A DNA stretch of 5,922 nt, from the NCBI GenBank assembly GCA_023432235.1, contig JAEYUX010000142.1:1-5922 (forward strand), given 5' to 3'. A program made the position numbers and the translations under genes. Positions 1 to 5,823 of this stretch are shown piece by piece. This stretch comes from Actinomycetes bacterium. GTDB lineage: Bacteria; Actinomycetota; Actinomycetes; Actinomycetales; Demequinaceae. The notes under the pieces are model-generated. The model made no database searches and was not told where the DNA came from. It saw only the letters and a program-made list of their open reading frames with translations. The first letter of the stretch is position 1. Every line of letters begins with the position of its first letter.

Positions 1-308
1 CACGCCTCGGAGGCGAGCGCGGCCCAACTCATCGCCGCATCAATCTCGCTCGCCTCGATCACCCAGAAGCCGCCCAACTGCACAGCGCCCTCCTGGTAGG
101 GGCCGCCAGCGTCGGTGCGCGCGCCGTCCTTGAAAGAGACGACGGCAGCGGTGCTCGGCTCGTCAAGTCCGCCAGCGAAAACCCACGCGCCTGAAGACTT
201 GAGGTCCTCGTTGAACCGTGCCACGGCGTCGTAGAACACCTGCATGCGTTCGGGCGTGGGCGGCGCGGCCGTGTAATCGTTGTGAACCGATAGCAAGTAG
301 TGCGCCAT
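1..308 (-). CDS. YCII/DGPF-family (YciI-like) protein, C-terminus cut by window edge
   Basis: The first 102 residues of a small protein start at ATG 306-308 and run off the left edge. A GGAG lies about 7 bases before the start. The N-terminus MAHYLLSVHND, the PPTPERMQVFYDAV segment and the stretch GGPYQEGAVQLGGFWVIEA (residues 68-86, matching the DGPF-E-KEQLGG-Y-IE signature of the family) identify a YCII-related domain; the usual DGPF is GGPY here. Family members are small ferredoxin-like alpha/beta proteins whose biochemical role is mostly unknown. In actinobacteria, DGPF proteins are often encoded beside ECF42-type sigma factors, so such a gene could lie just left of the window (inference). 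The gene is on the same strand as the siderophore operon, 90 bases downstream of its last stop, so read-through is possible, but nothing ties it to iron uptake. Confidence 0.85.
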   Translation of the reverse strand, partial: MAHYLLSVHNDYTAAPPTPERMQVFYDAVARFNEDLKSSGAWVFAGGLDEPSTAAVVSFKDGARTDAGGPYQEGAVQLGGFWVIEASEIDAAMSWAALASEA

Positions 309-398
309 GAGAGCTCCGTTGTCGCAAGGAATGCCGGTTTGGCCTTCTAGGAGCCTGCCGGGCCATGGAGCCCAGCGCAACCCCGGCCGACGCTGGCG

Positions 399-1157
399 TC
401 AGCGGTAGTACGAGGCCACGAGGTCGTCGCCTAGCTGGTGAACAGTGAACGGCATGTCGAACACTTCGCCGAGCGCGGCGGGCGTGATGACGTCCTGCGG
501 GGTGCCATCGTGCACCACAGCACCGTCCCGCATCGCGATGATCCGGTCTGAATGCGCACTCGCGTAATTAATGTCGTGCAGCACGAGCACAATCGACTTG
601 TCGCGCTCGTCGGCAAGCCGTCGCAGCAGCCGCATGATCCCCGTCGCGTGCGCCATGTCGAGATTGTTGAGCGGCTCGTCGAGCAACACGTAGTGGGTGT
701 CCTGAGCAAGCACCATCGCGACGAACGCCCGCTGACGTTGACCTCCGCTCAGTTCATGGAGACCGCGCCCTGCCAAGGCGTGGAGGTCGCAATAATCAAG
801 AGCGGATTCGACCGCGGCGCGGCACGCGTCACCCAGCCGCCCTCCCGAGTGGGGGAAGCGCCCAAACTCCACGAGCTCACGCACCGTAATGCGAGCGGTC
901 ATGTGGGTGTCTTGGCGGAGCACCGACAACAGCTTCGCCACGGCTTTGCCGGGGGACGAGAACACGTCGAGCCCATCCACCGTGGCCGTTCCAGCGTCGG
1001 CCCCGAGCGTGCGCGCAACCATTGAAAGCAGTGTCGATTTACCTGCCCCGTTTGGCCCAATGATGGAGGTGACCCCGGCGTCGGGCAGTGTGAGCGTGAC
1101 GTGATCCACCACGGTGGTGGGGCCGTAGGACTTGGTGAGGCCGTCGATGGCGATCAT
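399..1157 (-). CDS. Iron-siderophore ABC transporter, ATP-binding subunit (YclP/FepC-like)
   Basis: This 252-residue cytoplasmic ATPase should power siderophore import through the two permeases encoded upstream. All ABC motifs are intact: Walker A GPNGAGKST (34-42), Q-loop Gln82 in LRQDTH, signature LSGGQ (136-140), Walker B YVLLDEP (156-162), D-loop NNLD (164-167) and switch His194 in VLHD. Length and motif spacing fit the FepC/FecE/YclP family. The C-terminal segment VFDMPFTVHQLGDDLVASYYR resembles the tail of petrobactin/anguibactin-type ATPases. The start ATG overlaps the stop of the preceding permease by 4 bases (ATGA), and an AGGAG lies 8 bases upstream, so translation is coupled. It is the last gene of the operon. 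I see no strong terminator after its stop, only a short GACG/CGTC hairpin overlapping the stop codon without a U-run. Confidence 0.95.
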   Translation of the reverse strand: MIAIDGLTKSYGPTTVVDHVTLTLPDAGVTSIIGPNGAGKSTLLSMVARTLGADAGTATVDGLDVFSSPGKAVAKLLSVLRQDTHMTARITVRELVEFGRFPHSGGRLGDACRAAVESALDYCDLHALAGRGLHELSGGQRQRAFVAMVLAQDTHYVLLDEPLNNLDMAHATGIMRLLRRLADERDKSIVLVLHDINYASAHSDRIIAMRDGAVVHDGTPQDVITPAALGEVFDMPFTVHQLGDDLVASYYR

Positions 1158-2167
1158 GCGCGCGACTCCTTGAGGATGAGCGAGATGAAGTAGACGCCGC
1201 CCACCAGGTTGATGATGGAGCCGAGCGTGGCGTTGAAGTGCAATACGTGTTGCAAGAGGGCCTGGCCCAGGATGAGCGCGATCGCCGCTACCAGAATGGA
1301 GGCGGTAAGCGTGATGATGTGGCGGCTACTGCGGGTCACTTGATAGGCGAGGTTGGTGACAAGAAGACCCAAGAAGGTGACGGGACCCACGAGCGCGGTC
1401 GCCACCGCGACCAACATTGCGACCAATACGAGCAGCCACGTGACGGCGCGTCGATAGTCGACACCCAGCCCGATCGCACGCTCCCGGCCTAGCGCCAGTA
1501 CATCCAGGGTGCGTGCCGCGCGATAGGCGATGACGGTGCCCGCCACCATCACCCATCCCGCGAGTGTCAACACGTCAGTGTCGAGCGAGCCAAATGACGG
1601 CAGCAACTGATTGAGGAGGGTGTCGTACTCGTTGGGGTCCATCACCCGCACCATGAAGTTCTGGATGGACGTGAACAACGTTCCCGCGATGACGCCCATC
1701 AACACGAGGGTGTAGAGCCCGCGCGAACCGTCGCCGAGCATCCACCGGTACAGCGCAGTGGCGCCCACCATGAGGAGTGCGGAGGTGGCAGAGAACATCA
1801 CCCATGGGTTGAGGGTGTCCACGGTGGTGGCACCAAACGCGAAGACCAATGTGGTGGCAAAGAGCGCGTAGAGCGCATCGAATCCCATGATCGACGGGGT
1901 GAGGATGCGGTTGGTGGTGAGGGTGTGAAAGATGACGGTGGATACGGCGATGGCGGCGCCCACCACGAAAAGCGCGACCACTTGCTCCGTGCGGCGTGGC
2001 AGCGCGTAGTCCCAATGGCCGTTCACACCCCACGTCAAGAACAACGCGGCCGACGCGAGGGTAAGGACGGCAAGAGCCGTGAGCACTCGTGCGTGACGAG
2101 GGAAGGTAGCGCGCGCCGGGGCGGCGGACTCCGCCGAAATGGACACAACGGCGTCACGCAGTGACAT
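1154..2167 (-). CDS. Iron-siderophore ABC transporter permease (FecCD family, YclO/FatC-like)
   Basis: This 337-residue integral membrane protein is one half of the transport channel. After a cytoplasmic N-terminus of about 26 residues come multiple hydrophobic helices, the first near 27-47. HTLTTNRILTPSIMGFDALY (81-100) is the conserved N-terminal signature of the YclO/FatC/CeuC branch. GPVTFLGLLVTNLAYQ (261-276) is the cytoplasmic coupling-loop region that contacts the ATPase, and NATLGSIINLVGGVYF (312-327) is the usual last-helix motif. The length is normal for FecCD permeases. The ATG overlaps the end of the preceding permease by 14 bases, with AAGGGG 7 bases upstream as ribosome site, and its own stop overlaps the ATPase start. 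It is expected to heterodimerise with the 2154-3137 product. Some in-frame rival starts exist, but this one has the best ribosome site. Confidence 0.94.
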   Translation of the reverse strand: MSLRDAVVSISAESAAPARATFPRHARVLTALAVLTLASAALFLTWGVNGHWDYALPRRTEQVVALFVVGAAIAVSTVIFHTLTTNRILTPSIMGFDALYALFATTLVFAFGATTVDTLNPWVMFSATSALLMVGATALYRWMLGDGSRGLYTLVLMGVIAGTLFTSIQNFMVRVMDPNEYDTLLNQLLPSFGSLDTDVLTLAGWVMVAGTVIAYRAARTLDVLALGRERAIGLGVDYRRAVTWLLVLVAMLVAVATALVGPVTFLGLLVTNLAYQVTRSSRHIITLTASILVAAIALILGQALLQHVLHFNATLGSIINLVGGVYFISLILKESRA

Positions 2168-3137
2168 AGCGGTTCCCCTTCCTCAGCACGAGCGCCGCGA
2201 AAATGACGGCACCAAGCACGCCGACGATGGAACCGACAGGGACCTCGTAGGGGTAAATGAGCACGCGCGCCAGGAGGTCGCACGCGAGAGTGAGCGCCGC
2301 TCCTGCAAGAGCGGTCACGGGCAACGCGCGGCGCAGATTGTCGCCCATCACCATGGTGACGAGATTGGGAACGATGAGACCGAGGAACGGGATCGCACCC
2401 ACAGTCACCACCACCACGGCGGTAGTGAAGGCAGCAATTGCAAGCCCGATGGAAGTCACACGCTTGACGTTGACGCCAATGCCGGTGGCAAAGTCCCGCC
2501 CCATCGCTGTTGCAGAGAACTGATGGGCGAAGCCGTACGCAACGACAGCGGCAATGCCAGCGAGCCACAAGGTCTCGTAGCGGCCCTGGATGACGCCTGA
2601 GAAGTCGCCGTTCATCCAGATTGCGAGGGACTGCGTGAGGTTCTCCCGGTACGCGAAGAACTCCGCGATCGCGCGGTACACGCCTCCGAGCAAGAGACCA
2701 ACGAGTGGAACAAAGACGATGTCTTTGAAGTGAATGCGCTGGATGACAAAGACGAACACGGCGGTGCCAGCCAGCGCAAAGGCGGTGGAGATCAGCACTT
2801 TGCCCATGACGGGTGCGCTCGCGAACAAGAGGAGCGATACGAGGACGCCCACGGCCGCGGCGTCTACTGTGCCAGCAGTTGACGGCGCGACAAATCGATT
2901 ACGCGTCAATTGCTGCATGACGAGCCCCGCGACGGCAAGCGCCCCGCCCGCAAGCACCAGCGCGGCGGTGCGGGGAGCGCGCGACAACGTGAGGAGTCCG
3001 TGATCATCGGACAAGGTGAAGAGGTCCGCAAGCCGCACGTCTGCCGCGCCCACAACGAGCGAGCCGATCGCCAGCAACACCACGGCCGCCAGCGCCACCC
3101 AAGGGGCGACACGTGCGGCCGTGGTGTGTTCACGCAT
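2154..3137 (-). CDS. Iron-siderophore ABC transporter permease (FecCD family, YclN/FatD-like)
   Basis: This membrane protein of 327 residues (from ATG 3137) is the first permease of the importer. It shows the family pattern: a first helix near residues 12-30, then RAPRTAALVLAGGALAVAG (53-71) leading to QQLTRNRFVAPSTAG, the conserved coupling-loop region VGAIPFLGLIVPNLV (246-260) followed by GDNLRRALP, and VPVGSIVGVLGAVIF (299-313) near the end. This is the YclN/FatD/CeuB branch, which pairs with a YclO-type partner. Two starts are possible. GTG 3149 overlaps the stop of the binding-protein gene by 4 bases but has no spaced ribosome site. ATG 3137 has GGTGGAG 11 bases upstream and is slightly preferred. 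The choice adds or removes only four residues. Translational coupling to the preceding gene is likely in either case. Confidence 0.93.
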   Translation of the reverse strand: MREHTTAARVAPWVALAAVVLLAIGSLVVGAADVRLADLFTLSDDHGLLTLSRAPRTAALVLAGGALAVAGLVMQQLTRNRFVAPSTAGTVDAAAVGVLVSLLLFASAPVMGKVLISTAFALAGTAVFVFVIQRIHFKDIVFVPLVGLLLGGVYRAIAEFFAYRENLTQSLAIWMNGDFSGVIQGRYETLWLAGIAAVVAYGFAHQFSATAMGRDFATGIGVNVKRVTSIGLAIAAFTTAVVVVTVGAIPFLGLIVPNLVTMVMGDNLRRALPVTALAGAALTLACDLLARVLIYPYEVPVGSIVGVLGAVIFAALVLRKGNRYVTA

Positions 3138-3145
3138 TGTGGCGA

Positions 3146-4138
3146 TCACTCCACCAAAGCGGCGACTTCGGCGTACACGGCGGCGGTGGCGGTGAGGCCA
3201 CCGAACGCCAAGTACCAGTTCTCGGGAACCACGTATGCGATGCGTCCGCTCGTGGCGGCGGTGGTCCCATTGACGAGGTCATTGTTGAGAAGTTGCTGCG
3301 CGCTCTCGCCCTCGGCGCCGATGGCGGCGTCGCGGTCGATGACAACGAGCCATGCGGGGTCGGTCTGAGCCAGGAACTCAAAGCTGATTGAGTCGCCGTG
3401 CGAATCGATGGTGCCCTGATCCGTCGCCGCGCCGAGCCCCAACGTGTTGTAGATGAAGTCGTAGCGCCCCTCGGGTGCCGGTCCGTAGGCACTCAACTGA
3501 CCGCCTGAGGTGAGCACAACAAGGCCATTGCCAGCGTCGGCCGCTTTGGACGCAATGTCCGCCGCCTGGCCGTTGACGGCATCGATGGCGGCTTCTGCCT
3601 TGTCGACCTCGCCAAAAATGGCGCCAATAGCTCGGGTGTTGCGTTCGAAGGACTCGACGAAGGCATCGGATCCCCAGTCAAAGGTGAGGTCGATCGTTGG
3701 CGCGATCTCCGCCATTTGGTCGTACGTCGCAGCCGAACGGCCACCCACGATGATGAGGTCAGGGTCCGCGGCATTGACGGCTTCAAAGTCCGGCTCGAAG
3801 AGCGTGCCACCGTTCGTGGTGGTGCCCGTGTAGGAACTGAGGTACGAGGGCAGCACATGGTGCGGGACAACTGCCACTGCGTCACCAAAGCCGAGTGCGT
3901 CGATCGTGTCGAGAATGCCGTGTTCGAACACGACCACGGTGGTCGGGTTGGTGGGGACAGTCACCTCTCCACGGGCCGTGTCGATGGTCACTTCGGCAGG
4001 GTCGGCAGCGGCTTGGTGGGTGGACGACGATGCCGCCGACGTAGAGCTCGGCTTCGCCTCGGCCGTCGCACACGCGGTGAGCGCAAGCGTGGTGAGGGCG
4101 GCCGCGACAACGGCGAGCGCGGGTCGAGTTGCGTGCAT
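3146..4138 (-). CDS. Siderophore-binding lipoprotein of ABC transporter (YclQ/FatB/CeuE-like)
   Basis: The product is 330 residues from ATG 4138, the family's usual length. It has a lipoprotein signal peptide with lipobox LTAC (Cys23), so it should be anchored outside the membrane and hand ferric siderophore to the permeases. A Ser/Thr/Ala-rich linker follows, then the binding fold opening with VVVFEHGILDTIDALG; DPDLIIVGGRS and VPENWYLAFGG are family motifs. By spacing against CeuE as I remember it, His247 and Tyr309 match the iron-coordinating pair His227/Tyr288, and Arg134, Arg225 and Arg269 match Arg118/205/249. This suggests a catecholate-type ligand. An ORF could begin at 4192, but that ATG lies inside the operator palindrome and precedes the signal peptide. 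AGGAG at 4143-4147 is 4 bases from ATG 4138 and decides the start. It is the first gene of the operon. Confidence 0.94.
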   Translation of the reverse strand: MHATRPALAVVAAALTTLALTACATAEAKPSSTSAASSSTHQAAADPAEVTIDTARGEVTVPTNPTTVVVFEHGILDTIDALGFGDAVAVVPHHVLPSYLSSYTGTTTNGGTLFEPDFEAVNAADPDLIIVGGRSAATYDQMAEIAPTIDLTFDWGSDAFVESFERNTRAIGAIFGEVDKAEAAIDAVNGQAADIASKAADAGNGLVVLTSGGQLSAYGPAPEGRYDFIYNTLGLGAATDQGTIDSHGDSISFEFLAQTDPAWLVVIDRDAAIGAEGESAQQLLNNDLVNGTTAATSGRIAYVVPENWYLAFGGLTATAAVYAEVAALVE

Positions 4139-4181
4139 GGTTCTCCTATGAAATGGGTGGGAAAGAATGACGTCGTCGTCA

Positions 4182-4201
4182 AGGTAAGGCATGCCTTACC
4201 T
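4182..4201. promoter_or_regulatory. Iron box: DtxR/IdeR-type operator, overlapping double site
   Basis: A perfect 20-bp palindrome (AGGTAAGGCA followed by its reverse complement) lies 44 bases before the binding-protein ATG. The 19-bp DtxR/IdeR consensus TTAGGTTAGGCTAACCTAA fits twice, at 4180-4198 and 4185-4203, each with about 12 of 19 matches by hand and with the AGG-N9-CCT spacing kept. The two copies are offset by 5 bp, the geometry expected when two repressor dimers bind opposite faces of the helix. Predicted effect: the iron-loaded repressor blocks the siderophore operon. A manganese-responsive relative is the main alternative. Confidence 0.8.
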
Positions 4202-4214
4202 GGGGCCCGGAATT

Positions 4215-4242
4215 ACGCTACACCGTCATTGCATAATTGCAA
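4215..4242 (-). promoter_or_regulatory. Possible promoter of the siderophore operon
   Basis: Reading leftwards, TTGCAA (4237-4242) and TAGCGT (4215-4220) are separated by 16 bases. They are 4/6 and 3/6 matches to the housekeeping -35 and -10. Transcription would start near 4208, placing the iron box at about +7 to +26, a sensible position for repression. The match is weak; the support comes mainly from position between the operator and the upstream DNA. The -35 box falls in a small inverted repeat, TTGCA-TAAT-TGCAA (4229-4242). Confidence 0.4.
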
Positions 4243-4385
4243 ACCACGCGTGAGGCATCGCGGGGCAAGCAGTCTGAGGCGCGGTGGATGCCTGGCGTCG
4301 GGCGCGGCGGGGCTGCGCAGAATGACAGGTGCGCCGATCCAAGCAAAGGGCGTTGAGCGCCTAGATCACCGCGTCCGTTTTGTCG
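4243..4385. other. Intergenic spacer between divergent promoters
   Basis: This stretch between the leftward iron-regulated promoter and the rightward ECF-like motif shows no convincing gene, repeat or promoter. The only local structure seen is a short GGCG-TTGAG-CGCC hairpin at 4349-4361. Open frames crossing it lack ribosome sites and look like chance. Confidence 0.5.
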
Positions 4386-4411
4386 GGAACAGAAAAACCG
4401 TCCTCATCGTT
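4386..4411 (+). promoter_or_regulatory. ECF-type (SigR/SigH/SigE-like) promoter motif facing msrB
   Basis: GGAAC (4386-4390, preceded by G) and GTT (4409-4411, preceded by C) are separated by exactly 18 bases. This fits the GGAA(T/C)-N18/19-GTT pattern of actinobacterial SigR/SigH/SigE sigma factors, which respond to thiol-oxidative or envelope stress. Start of transcription would be near 4418-4420, right before the large hairpin at 4422 and about 225 bases before msrB. A protein-repair gene is a natural member of such a regulon. By a rough estimate the motif would occur by chance in a few percent of intergenic regions this size, so this is a well-placed prediction, not proof. Confidence 0.5.
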
Positions 4412-4421
4412 GAGAAACTAC

Positions 4422-4551
4422 GTACCCGCCAGAGCGCGAGCCTCACGGGGAGAAGTAGGGTGAGACTAGAGCGCCCGGCCCCTTTCCCCCCCTCAGGGGT
4501 CGGGCGCTCGCTCCCCGCTGATCTCCGTGGGTCTCGCACTGTGGCGGGTAC
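4422..4551 (+). ncRNA. Large imperfect hairpin: candidate structured leader or small RNA
   Basis: Positions 4422-4462 pair in a single register with 4511-4551 (coordinates of each pair sum to 8973): 31 Watson-Crick pairs, 3 G-U and 7 mismatches in 41, with an unbroken 9-bp end (4422-4430 with 4543-4551). After a small asymmetric bulge, 4469-4483 pairs with 4495-4509 (14 Watson-Crick plus one G-U), closing an 11-nt loop containing seven C. On the plus strand four non-canonical pairs are G-U and 4452-4453 with 4520-4521 form a tandem G-A. On the minus strand only two would be G-U. This favours function as plus-strand RNA, either in the msrB leader or as a free RNA. The C-rich loop recalls actinobacterial 6C RNA, but a second C-loop hairpin and a U-run are not seen. 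A small inverted-repeat mobile element is the main alternative. Confidence 0.5.
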
Positions 4552-4644
4552 ATCCGCGTTCGGCTCCGCGCCCCGCCCCTGATCGCAGGTGGCCGTCCGG
4601 ATGCCGACGCCGATCCCGCTAACGTGGGTTCAGAAGGAGTGACG

Positions 4645-5088
4645 ATGTCGCCAAACAAGATCGTGAAGACCGACGCCGAGTGGCGCGCCCAGCTCGGGGA
4701 CTTTGAGTACAAGGTGCTCCGCGAGGCCGCGACGGAACGGCCGTGGACTGGCGAACTTCTCGAAGAGAAGCGCGAGGGCGTGTTCCGCTGCAAGGCGTGC
4801 GGCGCACAGCTTTTCAGTTCGGACACCAAGTTCGATTCCCACTGCGGCTGGCCCAGTTTCTACGACGCCGCCGAAGGCGCCGTCAACCTCACCGAGGACC
4901 TCTCTCTCGGCATGGTCCGCGTTGAGGTGACCTGCGCTCGCTGCGACTCTCACTTGGGGCACGTGTTCCCCGACGCCCCGCAGACGCCCACAGGTGACCG
5001 GTTCTGCATCAATTCGGTGTCTCTCACCTTTGATGCGGCCGACGCTGCGGGCAACGCTGCGGACAACGCTGCGGGCGAGGCCAAGTAG
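4645..5088 (+). CDS. msrB: Peptide-methionine (R)-S-oxide reductase MsrB
   Basis: This 147-residue cytosolic enzyme reduces methionine-R-sulfoxide in oxidised proteins, using thioredoxin-type reductants. Motifs in order: zinc-ligand pair C49-x2-C52 (FRCKACG), KFDSHCGWPSF (62-72) with Cys67 as probable recycling cysteine, zinc pair C97-x2-C100 in CARCDSHLGHVFPD, and catalytic Cys121 in DRFCINS. All key residues are present. A GTG at 4624 could extend it by seven residues, but AAGGAG (4634-4639) sits 5 bases before ATG 4645 and fixes that start. The domain ends near residue 130; the tail is an Ala/Asn/Asp-rich low-complexity extension made by 12-bp repeats. A likely ECF promoter and a large hairpin lie upstream, and the next gene follows with no gap. 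Confidence 0.96.
   Translation: MSPNKIVKTDAEWRAQLGDFEYKVLREAATERPWTGELLEEKREGVFRCKACGAQLFSSDTKFDSHCGWPSFYDAAEGAVNLTEDLSLGMVRVEVTCARCDSHLGHVFPDAPQTPTGDRFCINSVSLTFDAADAAGNAADNAAGEAK
5041..5076 (+). repeat. Three 12-bp tandem repeats in the 3' end of msrB
   Basis: Units at 5041-5052, 5053-5064 and 5065-5076 are GACGCTGCGGGC, AACGCTGCGGAC and AACGCTGCGGGC. They are in frame and encode DAAG-NAAD-NAAG. The repeats lie after the last conserved MsrB motif, so the added tail is probably dispensable and may vary in copy number by slippage. Confidence 0.85.
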
Positions 5089-5721
5089 GTGGTGGAGCAA
5101 CGCCGTTTCCGCCGTCCCGCCATGCTCGACATGGAAGAGGCCGAGCAAATTGAGGGCGACATTGACCCGCTTGACCGTGCGCTTGTCGCGCACGAGTCCG
5201 CCGCGGCGCTGGTGAACCAGGCGCGCGCGAGCCGTGATCCCGAGCTCGTCGAGAGGCTTGTGCGCCTCGTCGAGGAAGAGGGCATCGACACCGTTGCCAT
5301 GATGTGGTCCAAGGCGGAGCCTCACACCCTGCCCGGAGCGCTGTGGCGCATCTACATGCTCCGTGAATGGGTCCGTCATAGCCCTGATCAAGTCGCCCGC
5401 TCCTATCACGAGGGAGTATCAGCGGCACAAGTTCGCCATGCCATCGCGGGTGTGGAGGATCCCCCGGGGCCGGAGGAAGTAAAGCGGCTTGCCGATCAGA
5501 TCCTCTCGGGCGTCTTCAGCGGTGACTTAGCGCTCGCGTTGTTCCGCGCAGGCGCGTTTTGCCGGGTGGTCGCCACAGGTGCGGCGTTCGAGGCGCAAAC
5601 CGATGAGGGCCACGCCGACGCTCGGGCTCACAAAGCGACGCTCCGCGCCGCTCAGTTGCTTCGCACCGGAGAAGAACTCGAGCGCTGTGCATCGCTATGG
5701 AAAGACGGCGAACTCGAGTAG
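5089..5721 (+). CDS. Conserved-looking protein of unknown function, coupled to msrB
   Basis: I do not firmly recognise this 210-residue soluble protein. It begins GTG GTG directly after the msrB stop (TAG, no gap); an upstream GAGG inside msrB could serve as ribosome site, and ATG 5122 (codon 12) is a weaker alternative. It has no signal peptide or membrane segment and is rich in charged helices. Notable parts are an acidic stretch MLDMEEAEQIEGDIDPLD (12-29), a helix pair up to residue 75, a well-formed block HTLPGALWRIYMLREWVRH (79-97) that looks like the conserved core, an AGVEDPPGPEEV linker (120-131), and a helical C-terminal region with two Cys (158, 200). Codon use resembles msrB, so it reads as a genuine native gene. 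Close spacing suggests co-transcription with msrB; a role in stress response is guesswork. Confidence 0.8.
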   Translation: MVEQRRFRRPAMLDMEEAEQIEGDIDPLDRALVAHESAAALVNQARASRDPELVERLVRLVEEEGIDTVAMMWSKAEPHTLPGALWRIYMLREWVRHSPDQVARSYHEGVSAAQVRHAIAGVEDPPGPEEVKRLADQILSGVFSGDLALALFRAGAFCRVVATGAAFEAQTDEGHADARAHKATLRAAQLLRTGEELERCASLWKDGELE

Positions 5722-5811
5722 AGCGGCCTCGCCGCAGTCCACGGGGCGTGTGCCGCCACCGAGTGTGTCGATTTTGTCACCAGAACGGCGCGCAAAAGGC
5801 GAGCGGTCACG

Positions 5812-5817
5812 TATCCT
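5812..5817 (+). promoter_or_regulatory. Possible -10 box (TATCCT) before the terminal structured region
   Basis: TATCCT matches the TAnnnT form of the actinobacterial -10. Seven bases later, at 5824, the 5' arm of the 84-nt fold begins, exactly where transcription would start. No good -35 is present 16-19 bases upstream; TTGTCA at 5774-5779 is too far away. The call is therefore tentative. Confidence 0.35.
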
Positions 5818-5823
5818 AGAGGT

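Noticed and set aside
309..398. Terminator between the siderophore operon and the YCII gene
   Set aside because: Only a GACG/CGTC hairpin overlapping the stop codon and other short repeats were found, none with a U-run.
4139..4192. N-terminal extension of the siderophore-binding protein starting at 4192
   Set aside because: It would place charged residues before the lipoprotein signal peptide, its ATG lies inside the iron-box palindrome, and it has no ribosome site. ATG 4138 has AGGAG at a short spacing.
4422..4551. SRP 4.5S RNA or an intrinsic terminator
   Set aside because: The conserved SRP tip (GGAAG near the loop with a facing AGCA) is absent, and there is no U-run on either side, so the hairpin is not a standard terminator.
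3716..4582. 288-codon plus-strand frame antisense to the binding protein and through the intergenic region
   Set aside because: It overlaps a well-identified gene on the other strand, the iron box and the hairpin. It is a GC-rich shadow frame.
4624..4644. GTG start extending MsrB by seven residues
   Set aside because: The ribosome site AAGGAG lies inside this extension and is correctly spaced for ATG 4645.
4443..4829. Long minus-strand open frame across the hairpin and the msrB start
   Set aside because: It crosses a non-coding palindrome and runs antisense to the clearly conserved msrB; its product is Ser/Arg-rich noise.
4630..5409. 259-codon minus-strand frame opposite msrB and the following gene
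   Set aside because: It is antisense to a gene with full MsrB motifs; it has no ribosome site and no recognisable domain.
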